Notes under the pieces: generated by a model
The model's database searches: none
What the model was told of the DNA's origin: nothing
The model's input: the letters and a program-made list of their open reading frames with translations, nothing else
Source of the DNA: an uncultured Akkermansia sp.
GTDB lineage: Bacteria > Verrucomicrobiota > Verrucomicrobiia > Verrucomicrobiales > Akkermansiaceae
Direction: 5' to 3'
DNA length: 64,000 nucleotides
Assembly (NCBI GenBank): GCA_944390825.1
Contig: CALXRG010000014.1
Location: forward strand, 1 to 64,000
Part shown: piece after piece, positions 57,044 to 64,000 of the stretch
Numbering within the stretch: the first letter of the stretch is position 1
How the letters are laid out: every line of letters starts with the position of its first letter
Position numbers and translations under genes: made by a program

Positions 57044-58153
57044 TTATTCTCTCGGACCAGCTGGTCGCTCTCCGTACATATTAGGCCTATTCTCGGAAGG
57101 AAATGCAGCCAAGAACAGATTGACCAAAGGGACAATACACCAAATACCTGACTTACCTATATCATGCATACGCCTCACAAACGCAGTGAATACAGGAATA
57201 ATGAGCACGAAACACGCCATAATCAACCCCAGCGCCCATTCATCCTCCCTTTCTTCTATAGCAATCTGGGCCCCTGTATAGCATGTCATATACAGCAACC
57301 AAAACCACCAGAACTCCGCTCGGCAGGCTCTCCCCGATACTTTGAAATACCGTCGCAAGCATGCGAAAATAGCCGTATGAGGATAGTAAATATCGCTCTT
57401 AAAAACAGAAGCAACAGCACCTTGAACGATTCCATTCACGCCCATGCCAACACCTATTTTAAAATAATTCTCGATAGGTTCCCAGCCCGGCATGCCTTCC
57501 GTCCAAATGAGAGACCCAGGTGGGCATGCACCCGTCTGAACCTGTTTCATCAACAAATCCTCCCGATAGGGTCCGGACTGTCCACGCCCCGCGACGATCA
57601 CATAATACATGCGCACAACGGGGGTGCCCGGCAAAGGAGGCGGTGCTGGTGATGCGGTCATGGCTTGGACGAAAGCTTGAGGCAACGGTGGTGGGGTCGT
57701 TTGATACGACGGTATCGCGGAGGCAGATACGGTTGCATGCATCGGGGGAGCTGTCTGAGGGAACACAGTGGGGGTGGAAAGAAATCCCTGCGGCAGCGGA
57801 GGAGGGGCAATCGGGGTGCCCACCTGTGCTGATGGCGAAGCCGCTGCATTGGCACCGGCAGAGACCCTCTGCGGCAGTAAAGGCTCTCCATCTACTGGAA
57901 CCGACTGTTGCAGAGGCTCCTCCGCAACTGCCGATGCGGCTTGCATCTGTTGTACATCTGTTGACGCTCCCCCAGGAGCAGATGCCATTTCCTGAGCAAA
58001 GCAATCACTGATACTCTTCCAACCACTCATCCCCTCACACCAGACCAAGGTCTCAGGCTGACAAGCCCCTGCTTCCAAACGGGCTAGTATTTCCTCTTTT
58101 CTCATGGGGCCTTCCTTTGCGTCCCCCCCCTTACTGACATAATACTGATTCAT
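57044..58153 (-). CDS. GYF-(Pro-rich)-GYF-DUF805 membrane protein
   Basis: 369 residues. GYF_2-type module 1 (about 1-55, VWCEGMSGWKSI), a Pro/Ala-rich linker (about 60-175) with several PPPLPQ motifs of the kind GYF domains bind, GYF-type module 2 (about 180-232, IWTEGMPGWEPI), then a DUF805 membrane domain (about 255-365: FKVSGRACRAEFWWFWLL and FVRRMHDIGKSGIW). The protein contains both the ligand (PPPLP) and the binder (GYF), so it could self-associate or bind the GYF-PrsW protein downstream. Function of DUF805 is unknown. Confidence 0.88.
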   Translation of the reverse strand: MNQYYVSKGGDAKEGPMRKEEILARLEAGACQPETLVWCEGMSGWKSISDCFAQEMASAPGGASTDVQQMQAASAVAEEPLQQSVPVDGEPLLPQRVSAGANAAASPSAQVGTPIAPPPLPQGFLSTPTVFPQTAPPMHATVSASAIPSYQTTPPPLPQAFVQAMTASPAPPPLPGTPVVRMYYVIVAGRGQSGPYREDLLMKQVQTGACPPGSLIWTEGMPGWEPIENYFKIGVGMGVNGIVQGAVASVFKSDIYYPHTAIFACLRRYFKVSGRACRAEFWWFWLLYMTCYTGAQIAIEEREDEWALGLIMACFVLIIPVFTAFVRRMHDIGKSGIWCIVPLVNLFLAAFPSENRPNMYGERPAGPRE

Positions 58154-58216
58154 TTTTCTATGATAGGTTGTTTGTTATTTCTCCAAGATTCCCAAATGCT
58201 CATAGCATACCCACGT

Positions 58217-59065
58217 TCACTTCTTCGCTCCCGCTTCCAATAAAAGATCGACGATTTCCCAATTACGATGCCTCGAAGCCTCGGTCAGCAGCTCTTTCTG
58301 TCCAGCGTTCACATTAGCTCCTGAGTTCAGAAGCAGCTTGACGGCATCGGTATGCTCTTTTCGGATGGCCTTGTAAAGGGGCGTCTCATCATCCTCATCC
58401 AAGGCGTTAAGATTAGCACCAGCCTTTATCAGCAGGCGAATGGCCTCAGTGTTACCGAATTCTGCGGCACAATGCAGCGGTGTTATTCCTTTTAACCCCG
58501 TGACATTAGCGTTGGCACCCCGTTGGAGCAGGAGTTTGACGACTTCAGCCCGAATCCCGAGATCCTCCGTCGGCTTCACGCCTTTGTATGAACCCCGGGA
58601 TTCAACGATTGTAGCAGCATGCAAAGCCGTCATCCCTTCTGCAGAAGCATTGACTGACGCTCCCTCATCCAAAAGCATGTCCACAATCTCAGGGAATCCA
58701 CATAAAGCTGCTACCATTAACGATGTTACTCCGTGCTTGTGAGCCGCGTTCACATCTGCACCGTAATCCAGCAGCAAGGCTACGATTTCCTTCCGTCCTT
58801 GCACGGTCGCGGCCAACAACGGAGTTAATTCCTCCTGATTGAGAGCGTGGACACTCGCCCCGGCTGCCAAAAGCATTTTGACAACATGGACGTTATTTGA
58901 CGCTATGGCTTCAAACAAGCTCTTCTCATAATGCTTAAAGTCAATACCCATCGCGGCAAGCTGCTGAACAGCTTCCTCGGGAGACGGCTTTTGCTCACAG
59001 GAAGTGCAAACGCAGAACCCCAGTGACATGACCATCCACAGTTTCAATAATCGGAAATATTTCAT
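58217..59065 (-). CDS. Ankyrin-repeat lipoprotein
   Basis: 282 residues from ATG 59065. Hydrophobic signal (MKYFRLLKLWMVMSLGF) ending in the lipobox VCTSC (C23), so lipid-anchored in the envelope. The rest (about 45-280) is six to seven ankyrin repeats, such as TPLLAATVQGRKEIVALLLDYGAD and TPLHCAAEFGNTEAIRLLIKAGAN. An ATG at 59092 would overlap the previous gene and lengthen the signal; 59065 is preferred. Protein-binding role in the operon, partner unknown. Confidence 0.85.
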   Translation of the reverse strand: MKYFRLLKLWMVMSLGFCVCTSCEQKPSPEEAVQQLAAMGIDFKHYEKSLFEAIASNNVHVVKMLLAAGASVHALNQEELTPLLAATVQGRKEIVALLLDYGADVNAAHKHGVTSLMVAALCGFPEIVDMLLDEGASVNASAEGMTALHAATIVESRGSYKGVKPTEDLGIRAEVVKLLLQRGANANVTGLKGITPLHCAAEFGNTEAIRLLIKAGANLNALDEDDETPLYKAIRKEHTDAVKLLLNSGANVNAGQKELLTEASRHRNWEIVDLLLEAGAKK

Positions 59066-59088
59066 GGTACGCATATTCTGTTGGAAGT

Positions 59089-60345
59089 TCAATTTTTTGC
59101 ACCAGCCTGCCGCAGGATTTTATAAACATCCCAATGCTTATGATCAGCGGCCGCTTCGAGGAGCGACTTCTCATACTCACCATTCTTCGGATTCACTTGC
59201 GCCCCTGAAGAGAGGAGAAATTTGACCATTCCGGCATTTCCCGCTGCCACCGCCAAATACAGCGGAGTCTCCCCCTCTCGGGATACAGCCTCAAGGCGTG
59301 CACCCGCTTTGAGCAAGAGTTTCACCACACCAGATTGTCCACCTGACACGGCCGCATGCAACGGTGTATAGCCATGACTGTCGACCACACCCACATTGGC
59401 ACCAGCCTTCAGCAGCTGCTCCAGCACATCAGCCTTGCCATATGCTGCAGCCACGTGCAGTGGCGTTTTCCCCGATGCATCTGTCGCGTATACCCTGGCG
59501 CCCTTGGAGATCAAATAAGCTACCGCCTTAGTCTGTCCACCCTTCACCGCCGCATGAAGCAGTCCCGCTCTGCCTCTCTCATTGAGAGGGACACCAGCAT
59601 CGAGCAGCAACTGCAACAGCGCCACATCCCCGTTCTCAGCAGCCCCAACCGCCCTACGGGAATACTCATATTCGCGAATTCCCTGAGCCGCAAGCTTCTC
59701 TCGTGCCTCACGCTGAGCAGGAGTGAGACGCTCAACGGTCTTCTGATTCTCACCTCTGTTCACACTGCTACTTCCGGTACTGCTCCACCCTGCCGCTTCT
59801 TCCTCCTGCTGAGTCTCCAGCTCTAAATCGGCGATAGCAGCAGATTCAGCCCCATCATCATCCCTCTTTCCCCCACTAGACTGAACGCACGCCCCTTTAC
59901 CCCCGGCTCCCGCAGCTTCCGAGGAACGTTCTGCTGAGGGGGCTCTCACTGCCCGCTTCACCACCCTTCTGTCTTTAGCATCGGGGCGATACTTCTCGAG
60001 CCGCTTAACAGCCACCTCACTACCGGCCTCCTCCGCTTTTTCATAATAACGGATAGCCTTGCGCATATTCTTGGACACACCAATGCCGTTGCGGTAAATA
60101 TCGCCGAGCATCAGCATCGCCACATCATCTCCCTCACCCGCCGCCTTTTCCAGCCAGCCAATGCCTGAACTCACTTCACGGGGAACACCATCACCCCGGA
60201 TAAGGCGGTGCCCAATCTGGCGCATGGCTATGCGGTCACCACGGCGGGCACGTTTGAGAATTTCAGCGGGAGTATCCGCCTGGCACAGGCACGCGGCAGA
60301 CAGTAACAGAGGAAGGAGAGAGCGCAGGTAGTTGGTTGGCTTCAT
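59089..60345 (-). CDS. Exported Sel1-repeat/ankyrin-repeat protein
   Basis: 418 residues. Signal peptide 1-23 (LLPLLLSAACLCQA). Two to three Sel1 (TPR-like) repeats (about 25-110, with AMRQIGHRLIRGDGV and AMLMLGDIYRNGIGV), a charged Ser/Glu-rich linker (about 115-225), then five ankyrin repeats (about 240-415, with TPLHVAAAYGKADVLEQLLKAGAN). The C-terminus NGEYEKSLLEAAADHKHWDVYKILRQAGAK parallels that of the next ankyrin gene, so the two probably share ancestry. Located in the middle of the operon. Confidence 0.85.
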   Translation of the reverse strand: MKPTNYLRSLLPLLLSAACLCQADTPAEILKRARRGDRIAMRQIGHRLIRGDGVPREVSSGIGWLEKAAGEGDDVAMLMLGDIYRNGIGVSKNMRKAIRYYEKAEEAGSEVAVKRLEKYRPDAKDRRVVKRAVRAPSAERSSEAAGAGGKGACVQSSGGKRDDDGAESAAIADLELETQQEEEAAGWSSTGSSSVNRGENQKTVERLTPAQREAREKLAAQGIREYEYSRRAVGAAENGDVALLQLLLDAGVPLNERGRAGLLHAAVKGGQTKAVAYLISKGARVYATDASGKTPLHVAAAYGKADVLEQLLKAGANVGVVDSHGYTPLHAAVSGGQSGVVKLLLKAGARLEAVSREGETPLYLAVAAGNAGMVKFLLSSGAQVNPKNGEYEKSLLEAAADHKHWDVYKILRQAGAKN

Positions 60346-60403
60346 AGGACGATGTGGTGTCAGTTAATCACGATATCATTAGAGTAAAAGGTGAAACAGC
60401 GAA

Positions 60404-61468
60404 TCAAGGTTGACGACCAGAGGCGGGTGTTGTGTCCGGCGTTTTCAGTAAGAGAGCCGACGGGCAAACGAAATCACCAGTATCGGACGACACCACCACC
60501 GTGCATGCGTACGACTCTCCCTCACACAAGGGTATAGCCCTCTTCTGCTCAACCAGTCGTCTTGCCAGGTCCTCTGCTGCCTGGGGATCCCGTTTCTCCA
60601 TATTGAGCCAGCGCTGCATCTCTCGGGCATCCCGAAACGCATAGCCGGATCTCCGAGCCACCAAAAGCTCCATCATGTCAGCCTGAGTCCCCGGAGTATA
60701 AGATTGCTGCTGATCTACACTCATCTCGGCAGCTTTGGTCTGAGCACTCTCTTCAACCTCTTCGATTTCAGCGCCGGTCGCTATGACCGGCGCTTCCCGA
60801 AAAAAAGGAAATAATATTCCCCATGACGCAGCGACCACAACCACACACCCCAACACGGCGACAGCAGCCTTTTTCCACCCTGTTGAGCTCTCCTCTTCCT
60901 GTACCTCCGGCTGTCTATCCGGCTCCGACTTAGAGGACACAAACTCTTCCCAGTTTTCGGGTACTCTGCCCGTGTACAGGCGATCCTGCCCCGGCAGGGG
61001 GAAGTTGAGTGCTGCCGACTGCCCATCCCAACAGGCACCGGGCATCTCTTGGACGGAAACCGAATCGCCGCTTGCCCGTGACAGTTGTTGCCAAAAATCC
61101 CACAGCTTCCCGGGGTCATATGCCATCAGATGGCTTACCGCCCGTGTATTCTCATCGGTTGGTTCATAGACCATTTCCAATCCATTCCAGAACGAGCGGG
61201 AACGCTGGTAAACAAAATAGATTGCCAGCATGCGGTAACCGCTCTTCCGCAGCGGCACATCGATCCAAGACTTTTTTCGATGGTTAAAGTCAGCGGAGGC
61301 TTGGCAAAATTGCTTGAATATGTTAGGAAGGATACCCGGGTAAGGCTGAAAGAGCAACGAGCGTGCCGCCAACACCTCATTGACGACGTCATCGGGAGGA
61401 TCGACTGACTTATCTATCTCCACGCTTCCCCCTAAGAATCTCCACGATACAAACTTAAACTGATTCAT
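60404..61468 (-). CDS. Unrecognised conserved domain plus transmembrane anchor (paralogue 2)
   Basis: 354 residues. Residues 1-177 are a paralogue of the whole N-terminal region of the neighbour at 61485, sharing the block VSWRFLGGSVEIDKSVDPP and QPYPGILPNI, YFVYQRSR-FWNGLE, SHLMAY-P, and SAALNFP. A Glu/Ser-rich linker, one membrane helix (about 200-223), and an extracytoplasmic or C-terminal domain (about 230-354) follow. I do not recognise the N-terminal domain. ATG 61468 mirrors the neighbour's start. It may be the membrane-bound receptor or effector for the GTPases upstream. Confidence 0.8.
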   Translation of the reverse strand: MNQFKFVSWRFLGGSVEIDKSVDPPDDVVNEVLAARSLLFQPYPGILPNIFKQFCQASADFNHRKKSWIDVPLRKSGYRMLAIYFVYQRSRSFWNGLEMVYEPTDENTRAVSHLMAYDPGKLWDFWQQLSRASGDSVSVQEMPGACWDGQSAALNFPLPGQDRLYTGRVPENWEEFVSSKSEPDRQPEVQEEESSTGWKKAAVAVLGCVVVVAASWGILFPFFREAPVIATGAEIEEVEESAQTKAAEMSVDQQQSYTPGTQADMMELLVARRSGYAFRDAREMQRWLNMEKRDPQAAEDLARRLVEQKRAIPLCEGESYACTVVVSSDTGDFVCPSALLLKTPDTTPASGRQP

Positions 61469-61484
61469 CATAAAATAATAGTCA

Positions 61485-62186
61485 TTAATGTTTTAACTTC
61501 TTCTTCATCCAATCTTTAGCAGCAGCTACTCCCTCACCCATGACGCCTTTTACTCTCATACCGACATCTTCCACTGCTGTTTTCAACCTGCGTTTTCTCT
61601 CTCCCGCAGCATGCCTCACCTCCTGCGTTGCATGACCATTGCGGAGAACATGCACAAAGGACTTCCAACGGACAGGAACTACCCCTGTGTACAAACCATC
61701 TTCGTCTGACCTAGGAAAATTCAGGGCTGCGGATTTACCATCCCATTCAGTTGTCGGAATCGCCACAATATCCACCGCGCCACCGCTTTGCTGAGGGAGC
61801 TTCGGCCAAAGACTCCACAGTTGCTCCGGCTCATAGGCCATGAGATGACTGATAGCCTTGGTGTTTCCCGGTGTGGGCTCATAAACAACCTCCAAACCAT
61901 TCCAGAACGCACGAGATCTCTGATAGACGAAGTAGATTGCCATCATTCTCAGTCCGCTGGCATGCAATGGCACATTGATCCATCCAAGCTTTGCTTTGTT
62001 AAACTCGTTGGATGCTTTGCAAAATTGTCTGCTAATGTTGGGCAATATCCCGGGATAAGGCTGAAAAAGCAACGTACGGGCATCCATCACTTCACCCATA
62101 ACAGCTTCAGGTGGATCAACAGACTTATCAATCTCAACGCTTCCTCCCAGAAAGCGCCACGAAACTAGTTCCAACTTCTGATTCAT
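61485..62186 (-). CDS. Unrecognised conserved domain protein, soluble form (paralogue 1)
   Basis: 233 residues. Same N-terminal domain as the next gene (1-178), without a membrane helix. The C-terminal 40 residues are strongly basic and helical (GERKRRLKTAVEDVGMRVKG ... MKKKLKH), suited to membrane or nucleic-acid contact. ATG 62186 (MNQKLELVSWRFLGG) matches the paralogue. It lies directly downstream of GTPase A and 13-17 bp before its paralogue, so products are probably made together. No database family recalled. Confidence 0.8.
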   Translation of the reverse strand: MNQKLELVSWRFLGGSVEIDKSVDPPEAVMGEVMDARTLLFQPYPGILPNISRQFCKASNEFNKAKLGWINVPLHASGLRMMAIYFVYQRSRAFWNGLEVVYEPTPGNTKAISHLMAYEPEQLWSLWPKLPQQSGGAVDIVAIPTTEWDGKSAALNFPRSDEDGLYTGVVPVRWKSFVHVLRNGHATQEVRHAAGERKRRLKTAVEDVGMRVKGVMGEGVAAAKDWMKKKLKH

Positions 62187-62232
62187 ACGGCATCTCATCT
62201 GTGATGATGGTCTTCCCTACCCATCTGTTTCC

Positions 62233-63030
62233 TCAATCCAAGTGCCAGAAAAGCCACTTCCACGGCGCCAGCTGATCTACCATATCACGGCATGACCAAT
62301 CCTGATTCGCAGCACGCCCATGCAGTGTCTCAGTGACGTGTCCCGGCTCGGGCAGGCATGAAACACAAAAGTACTCACACACTCCCTTCGCCAAGACCTC
62401 CGTCATATACGAACCATATGTGTTCAGGAATTCTCTTCTGAATCTCTCAAGCCGATTCGGCTCCGCCCCCAACAGATCACATTTACTGAAAACGATGGCC
62501 AGGTACAATGTACCGTGAGCATGGAGGCTCTCATAAAGAATCTGCGCTACACCCGCAGCCACATGGATGGCTTCACCCCGCACAGACTCTCCATTACCAT
62601 CTACAAACAACATAAAATGTTCTGAGGGACGGGTTTTCTCCACGATTTGTGGAAAATCATGCGGCACTTGGAAAACGCGATTGCATGAAGCACCCGGCAA
62701 ATCAACAATACGTACCAGATGATTCTTGACAAACAGATTTCCCAAAGCCCTCGGCATGATGGAACTCATGGTATTTTTGACTTCCACATGGAGAACGAGC
62801 TCTGCCGGAAATGATGTACGCGCTGGCCATACCCCTCCACTCATCGCAGCGGGAAAGTCATTCAAGTATGGACTGCCTTCCCCGGACGCATCCAGCCACA
62901 AACCACACTGAGATTCTCCGGACAACGCGAGATGATGCATACACGCCAAAGAAAAGGAAGCGTAGCTCGTCTTCCCGGCATTACTGGCTCCCAGTAAGAC
63001 AATTCTTTTTTCTTGAGACAACGGGATCAT
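62233..63030 (-). CDS. P-loop GTPase A
   Basis: 265 residues. G1 is GASNAGKT (14-21), G3 looks like VDLPG, and G4 is FSKCDLL (NKxD-like, with SKCD). The fold fits TRAFAC-class GTPases, of the kind seen as paired 'double GTPases' in bacterial conflict systems, though that match is inference. No membrane segment. It pairs with a paralogue 51 bp upstream; both share GVWPA, HFMLFVDG/YFMLMVDV and PWKWxFxH. Likely a regulatory switch of the operon. Confidence 0.85.
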   Translation of the reverse strand: MIPLSQEKRIVLLGASNAGKTSYASFSLACMHHLALSGESQCGLWLDASGEGSPYLNDFPAAMSGGVWPARTSFPAELVLHVEVKNTMSSIMPRALGNLFVKNHLVRIVDLPGASCNRVFQVPHDFPQIVEKTRPSEHFMLFVDGNGESVRGEAIHVAAGVAQILYESLHAHGTLYLAIVFSKCDLLGAEPNRLERFRREFLNTYGSYMTEVLAKGVCEYFCVSCLPEPGHVTETLHGRAANQDWSCRDMVDQLAPWKWLFWHLD

Positions 63031-63081
63031 ATCCAGCCATGGAATTTATCCAAGTTCTTGACGAAAGAGCACCCCATTTTA

Positions 63082-63897
63082 CTAATTTTCCTTCCAAAGA
63101 CTTCCCGTAAACGAAGTCATATGTCCGAAAATCCACTTCCATGGGCCCAGCTGATCTTTCATATCTTCCCAGGACCACGAGCCATTTCCCACGACTCCGT
63201 TAGCGACGTCCGTTCGCCGATGTTCCGGATTGGAAACGCAGGACACACAAAAACCTTTTATAGTCTTTTGGGTCTTGGTAAACATCTGTGTGGCATCATT
63301 GGCGCACATTGACCGAAACCTTTCCAACAACTTATCTGCACCTGCATCTCTTTCCGGGGGACTCAGAAGGTCGCATTTTGTAAACACGACTGCCAGGTAA
63401 ATTTCCTTTTTCTCACTCAGGCGTCGCTCCAGCAGATCAGCCACCCCTCTAATCGTATCCGCCTGATCTTTATCCTCAGTCAACCGACTGACATCTACCA
63501 TAAGCATGAAATATTTAACATCTTGAGTTGCATTCAGTATTTCTACGGCACGTGCATCACTCTGCATGCTTTTTCGGCAAAGTTCACCATTGATGTCGAT
63601 CAACCGAAACATGCATTCAGATCTCCTTCCTAGGCATAACCCACTAAAAATGGTGTCGTACTCCAAATGGAAAAGTCCCTCCACCTTAAATTCCGTTTTT
63701 GCCGGCCAAACACCTCTGCTCATCAATCGGGGATAGTCTGCCAAATAAGCCGTCTCATTCTCTTTATTCTTCGTCCACAAGGAATATTTAGCATCTTTCT
63801 CAAACGACAGCTGACACAAACAAGCCAGAGACAGCGAGACGTAACACGTTTTTCCAGCTTCTGCAGCGCCTACAATAGCTATTTTTTCTTCTTTCAT
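63082..63897 (-). CDS. P-loop GTPase B
   Basis: 271 residues. G1 GAAEAGKT (10-17), G3 IDING, G4 FTKCDLL (TKCD). Paralogue of GTPase A over the full length, with the C-terminal WEDMKDQLGPWKW matching A's DMVDQLAPWKW. AGGA lies about 9 nt before the ATG, one of the few Shine-Dalgarno-like sites here. The pair could form a heterodimer. Upstream, another gene ends 35 bp away, so this is not the first gene of the operon. Confidence 0.85.
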   Translation of the reverse strand: MKEEKIAIVGAAEAGKTCYVSLSLACLCQLSFEKDAKYSLWTKNKENETAYLADYPRLMSRGVWPAKTEFKVEGLFHLEYDTIFSGLCLGRRSECMFRLIDINGELCRKSMQSDARAVEILNATQDVKYFMLMVDVSRLTEDKDQADTIRGVADLLERRLSEKKEIYLAVVFTKCDLLSPPERDAGADKLLERFRSMCANDATQMFTKTQKTIKGFCVSCVSNPEHRRTDVANGVVGNGSWSWEDMKDQLGPWKWIFGHMTSFTGSLWKEN

Positions 63898-63932
63898 AAC
63901 AAAATTCCTATCAAACGATACTAACGCTTTTG

Positions 63933-64000
63933 TTATCTTTCATTCAGCAGATATTGAATATACTTCAGCGTCACTTTCGGCACAGGCCACTCAATACTCC
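63933..64000 (-). CDS. 3' end of the next operon gene (partial)
   Basis: The last 21 codons of a gene read SIEWPVPKVTLKYIQYLLNE(R) and end in TAA at 63933-63935, 35 bp before GTPase B. The composition is protein-like and the strand and spacing match the operon. The rest lies outside the window. Confidence 0.6.
   Translation of the reverse strand, partial: SIEWPVPKVTLKYIQYLLNER

Overview
The window reads as a chromosome segment of a GC-rich, host-associated bacterium of the Verrucomicrobiota, probably close to Akkermansia. This is inferred, not proven. The clues are two tandem secreted sialidases, an alpha-2-macroglobulin, an FtsZ with a very long tail, many ankyrin, Sel1 and GYF proteins, and an almost complete lack of Shine-Dalgarno sites. 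Instead, many genes have a clear promoter (TTGACA-like -35, 16-18 bp, -10 of the TATAAT, TATGCT or TAAGCT type) ending only 6-9 nt before the start codon, so leaderless mRNA seems common. This rule was used to correct several starts: hisF and macA at GTG, and nanH2, fic, xth and the membrane protein at 4487.

Layout. 1-6900: tRNA-Gln with terminator (minus), then grpE-dnaJ, rsmE, an orphan peptide-ABC ATPase, a polytopic membrane protein and exonuclease III. 7000-16000: two sialidases, then an apparent operon of an anchored transglutaminase-like/TPR/discoidin protein, a thioredoxin-like secreted protein and a pentaheme cytochrome c. 16000-29000: thiE, purB with an (alpha/alpha)6 glycosidase, hisF (minus), a small membrane protein (minus) and a 2018-residue alpha-2-macroglobulin. 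29000-35500 is an accessory island with lower GC in its second half. It holds an ankyrin protein, an O-acyltransferase split by a G8 tract (likely phase variable), IS66-type scars, a 144-bp perfect direct repeat, and several frameshifted or stop-interrupted small genes. 35800-39700 returns to core genes: nuoC, nuoB, a SprT-like protein, recA and an acetyltransferase.

39700-41200 is a Fic gene bracketed by two 40-bp copies of a palindromic operator-like repeat. 41500-47000 encodes a complete MacA-MacB-TolC-type efflux system. 47300-54000 (minus) holds ftsA-ftsZ, a lipoprotein, folC and ahcY. 54000-55400 contains a degraded IS66 tnpB with terminal repeats.

55385-64000 (minus) is one tightly spaced operon of at least nine genes, continuing past the window edge. 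It encodes two paralogous P-loop GTPases, two paralogous proteins of an unrecognised family (one membrane-anchored), a Sel1-ankyrin exported protein, an ankyrin lipoprotein, a GYF-GYF-DUF805 membrane protein and a GYF-GYF-PrsW intramembrane protease. I recognise no described system with this composition. It is my best candidate for a new system: cytoplasmic GTPase switches coupled through GYF adaptors to membrane proteolysis and envelope ankyrin proteins.
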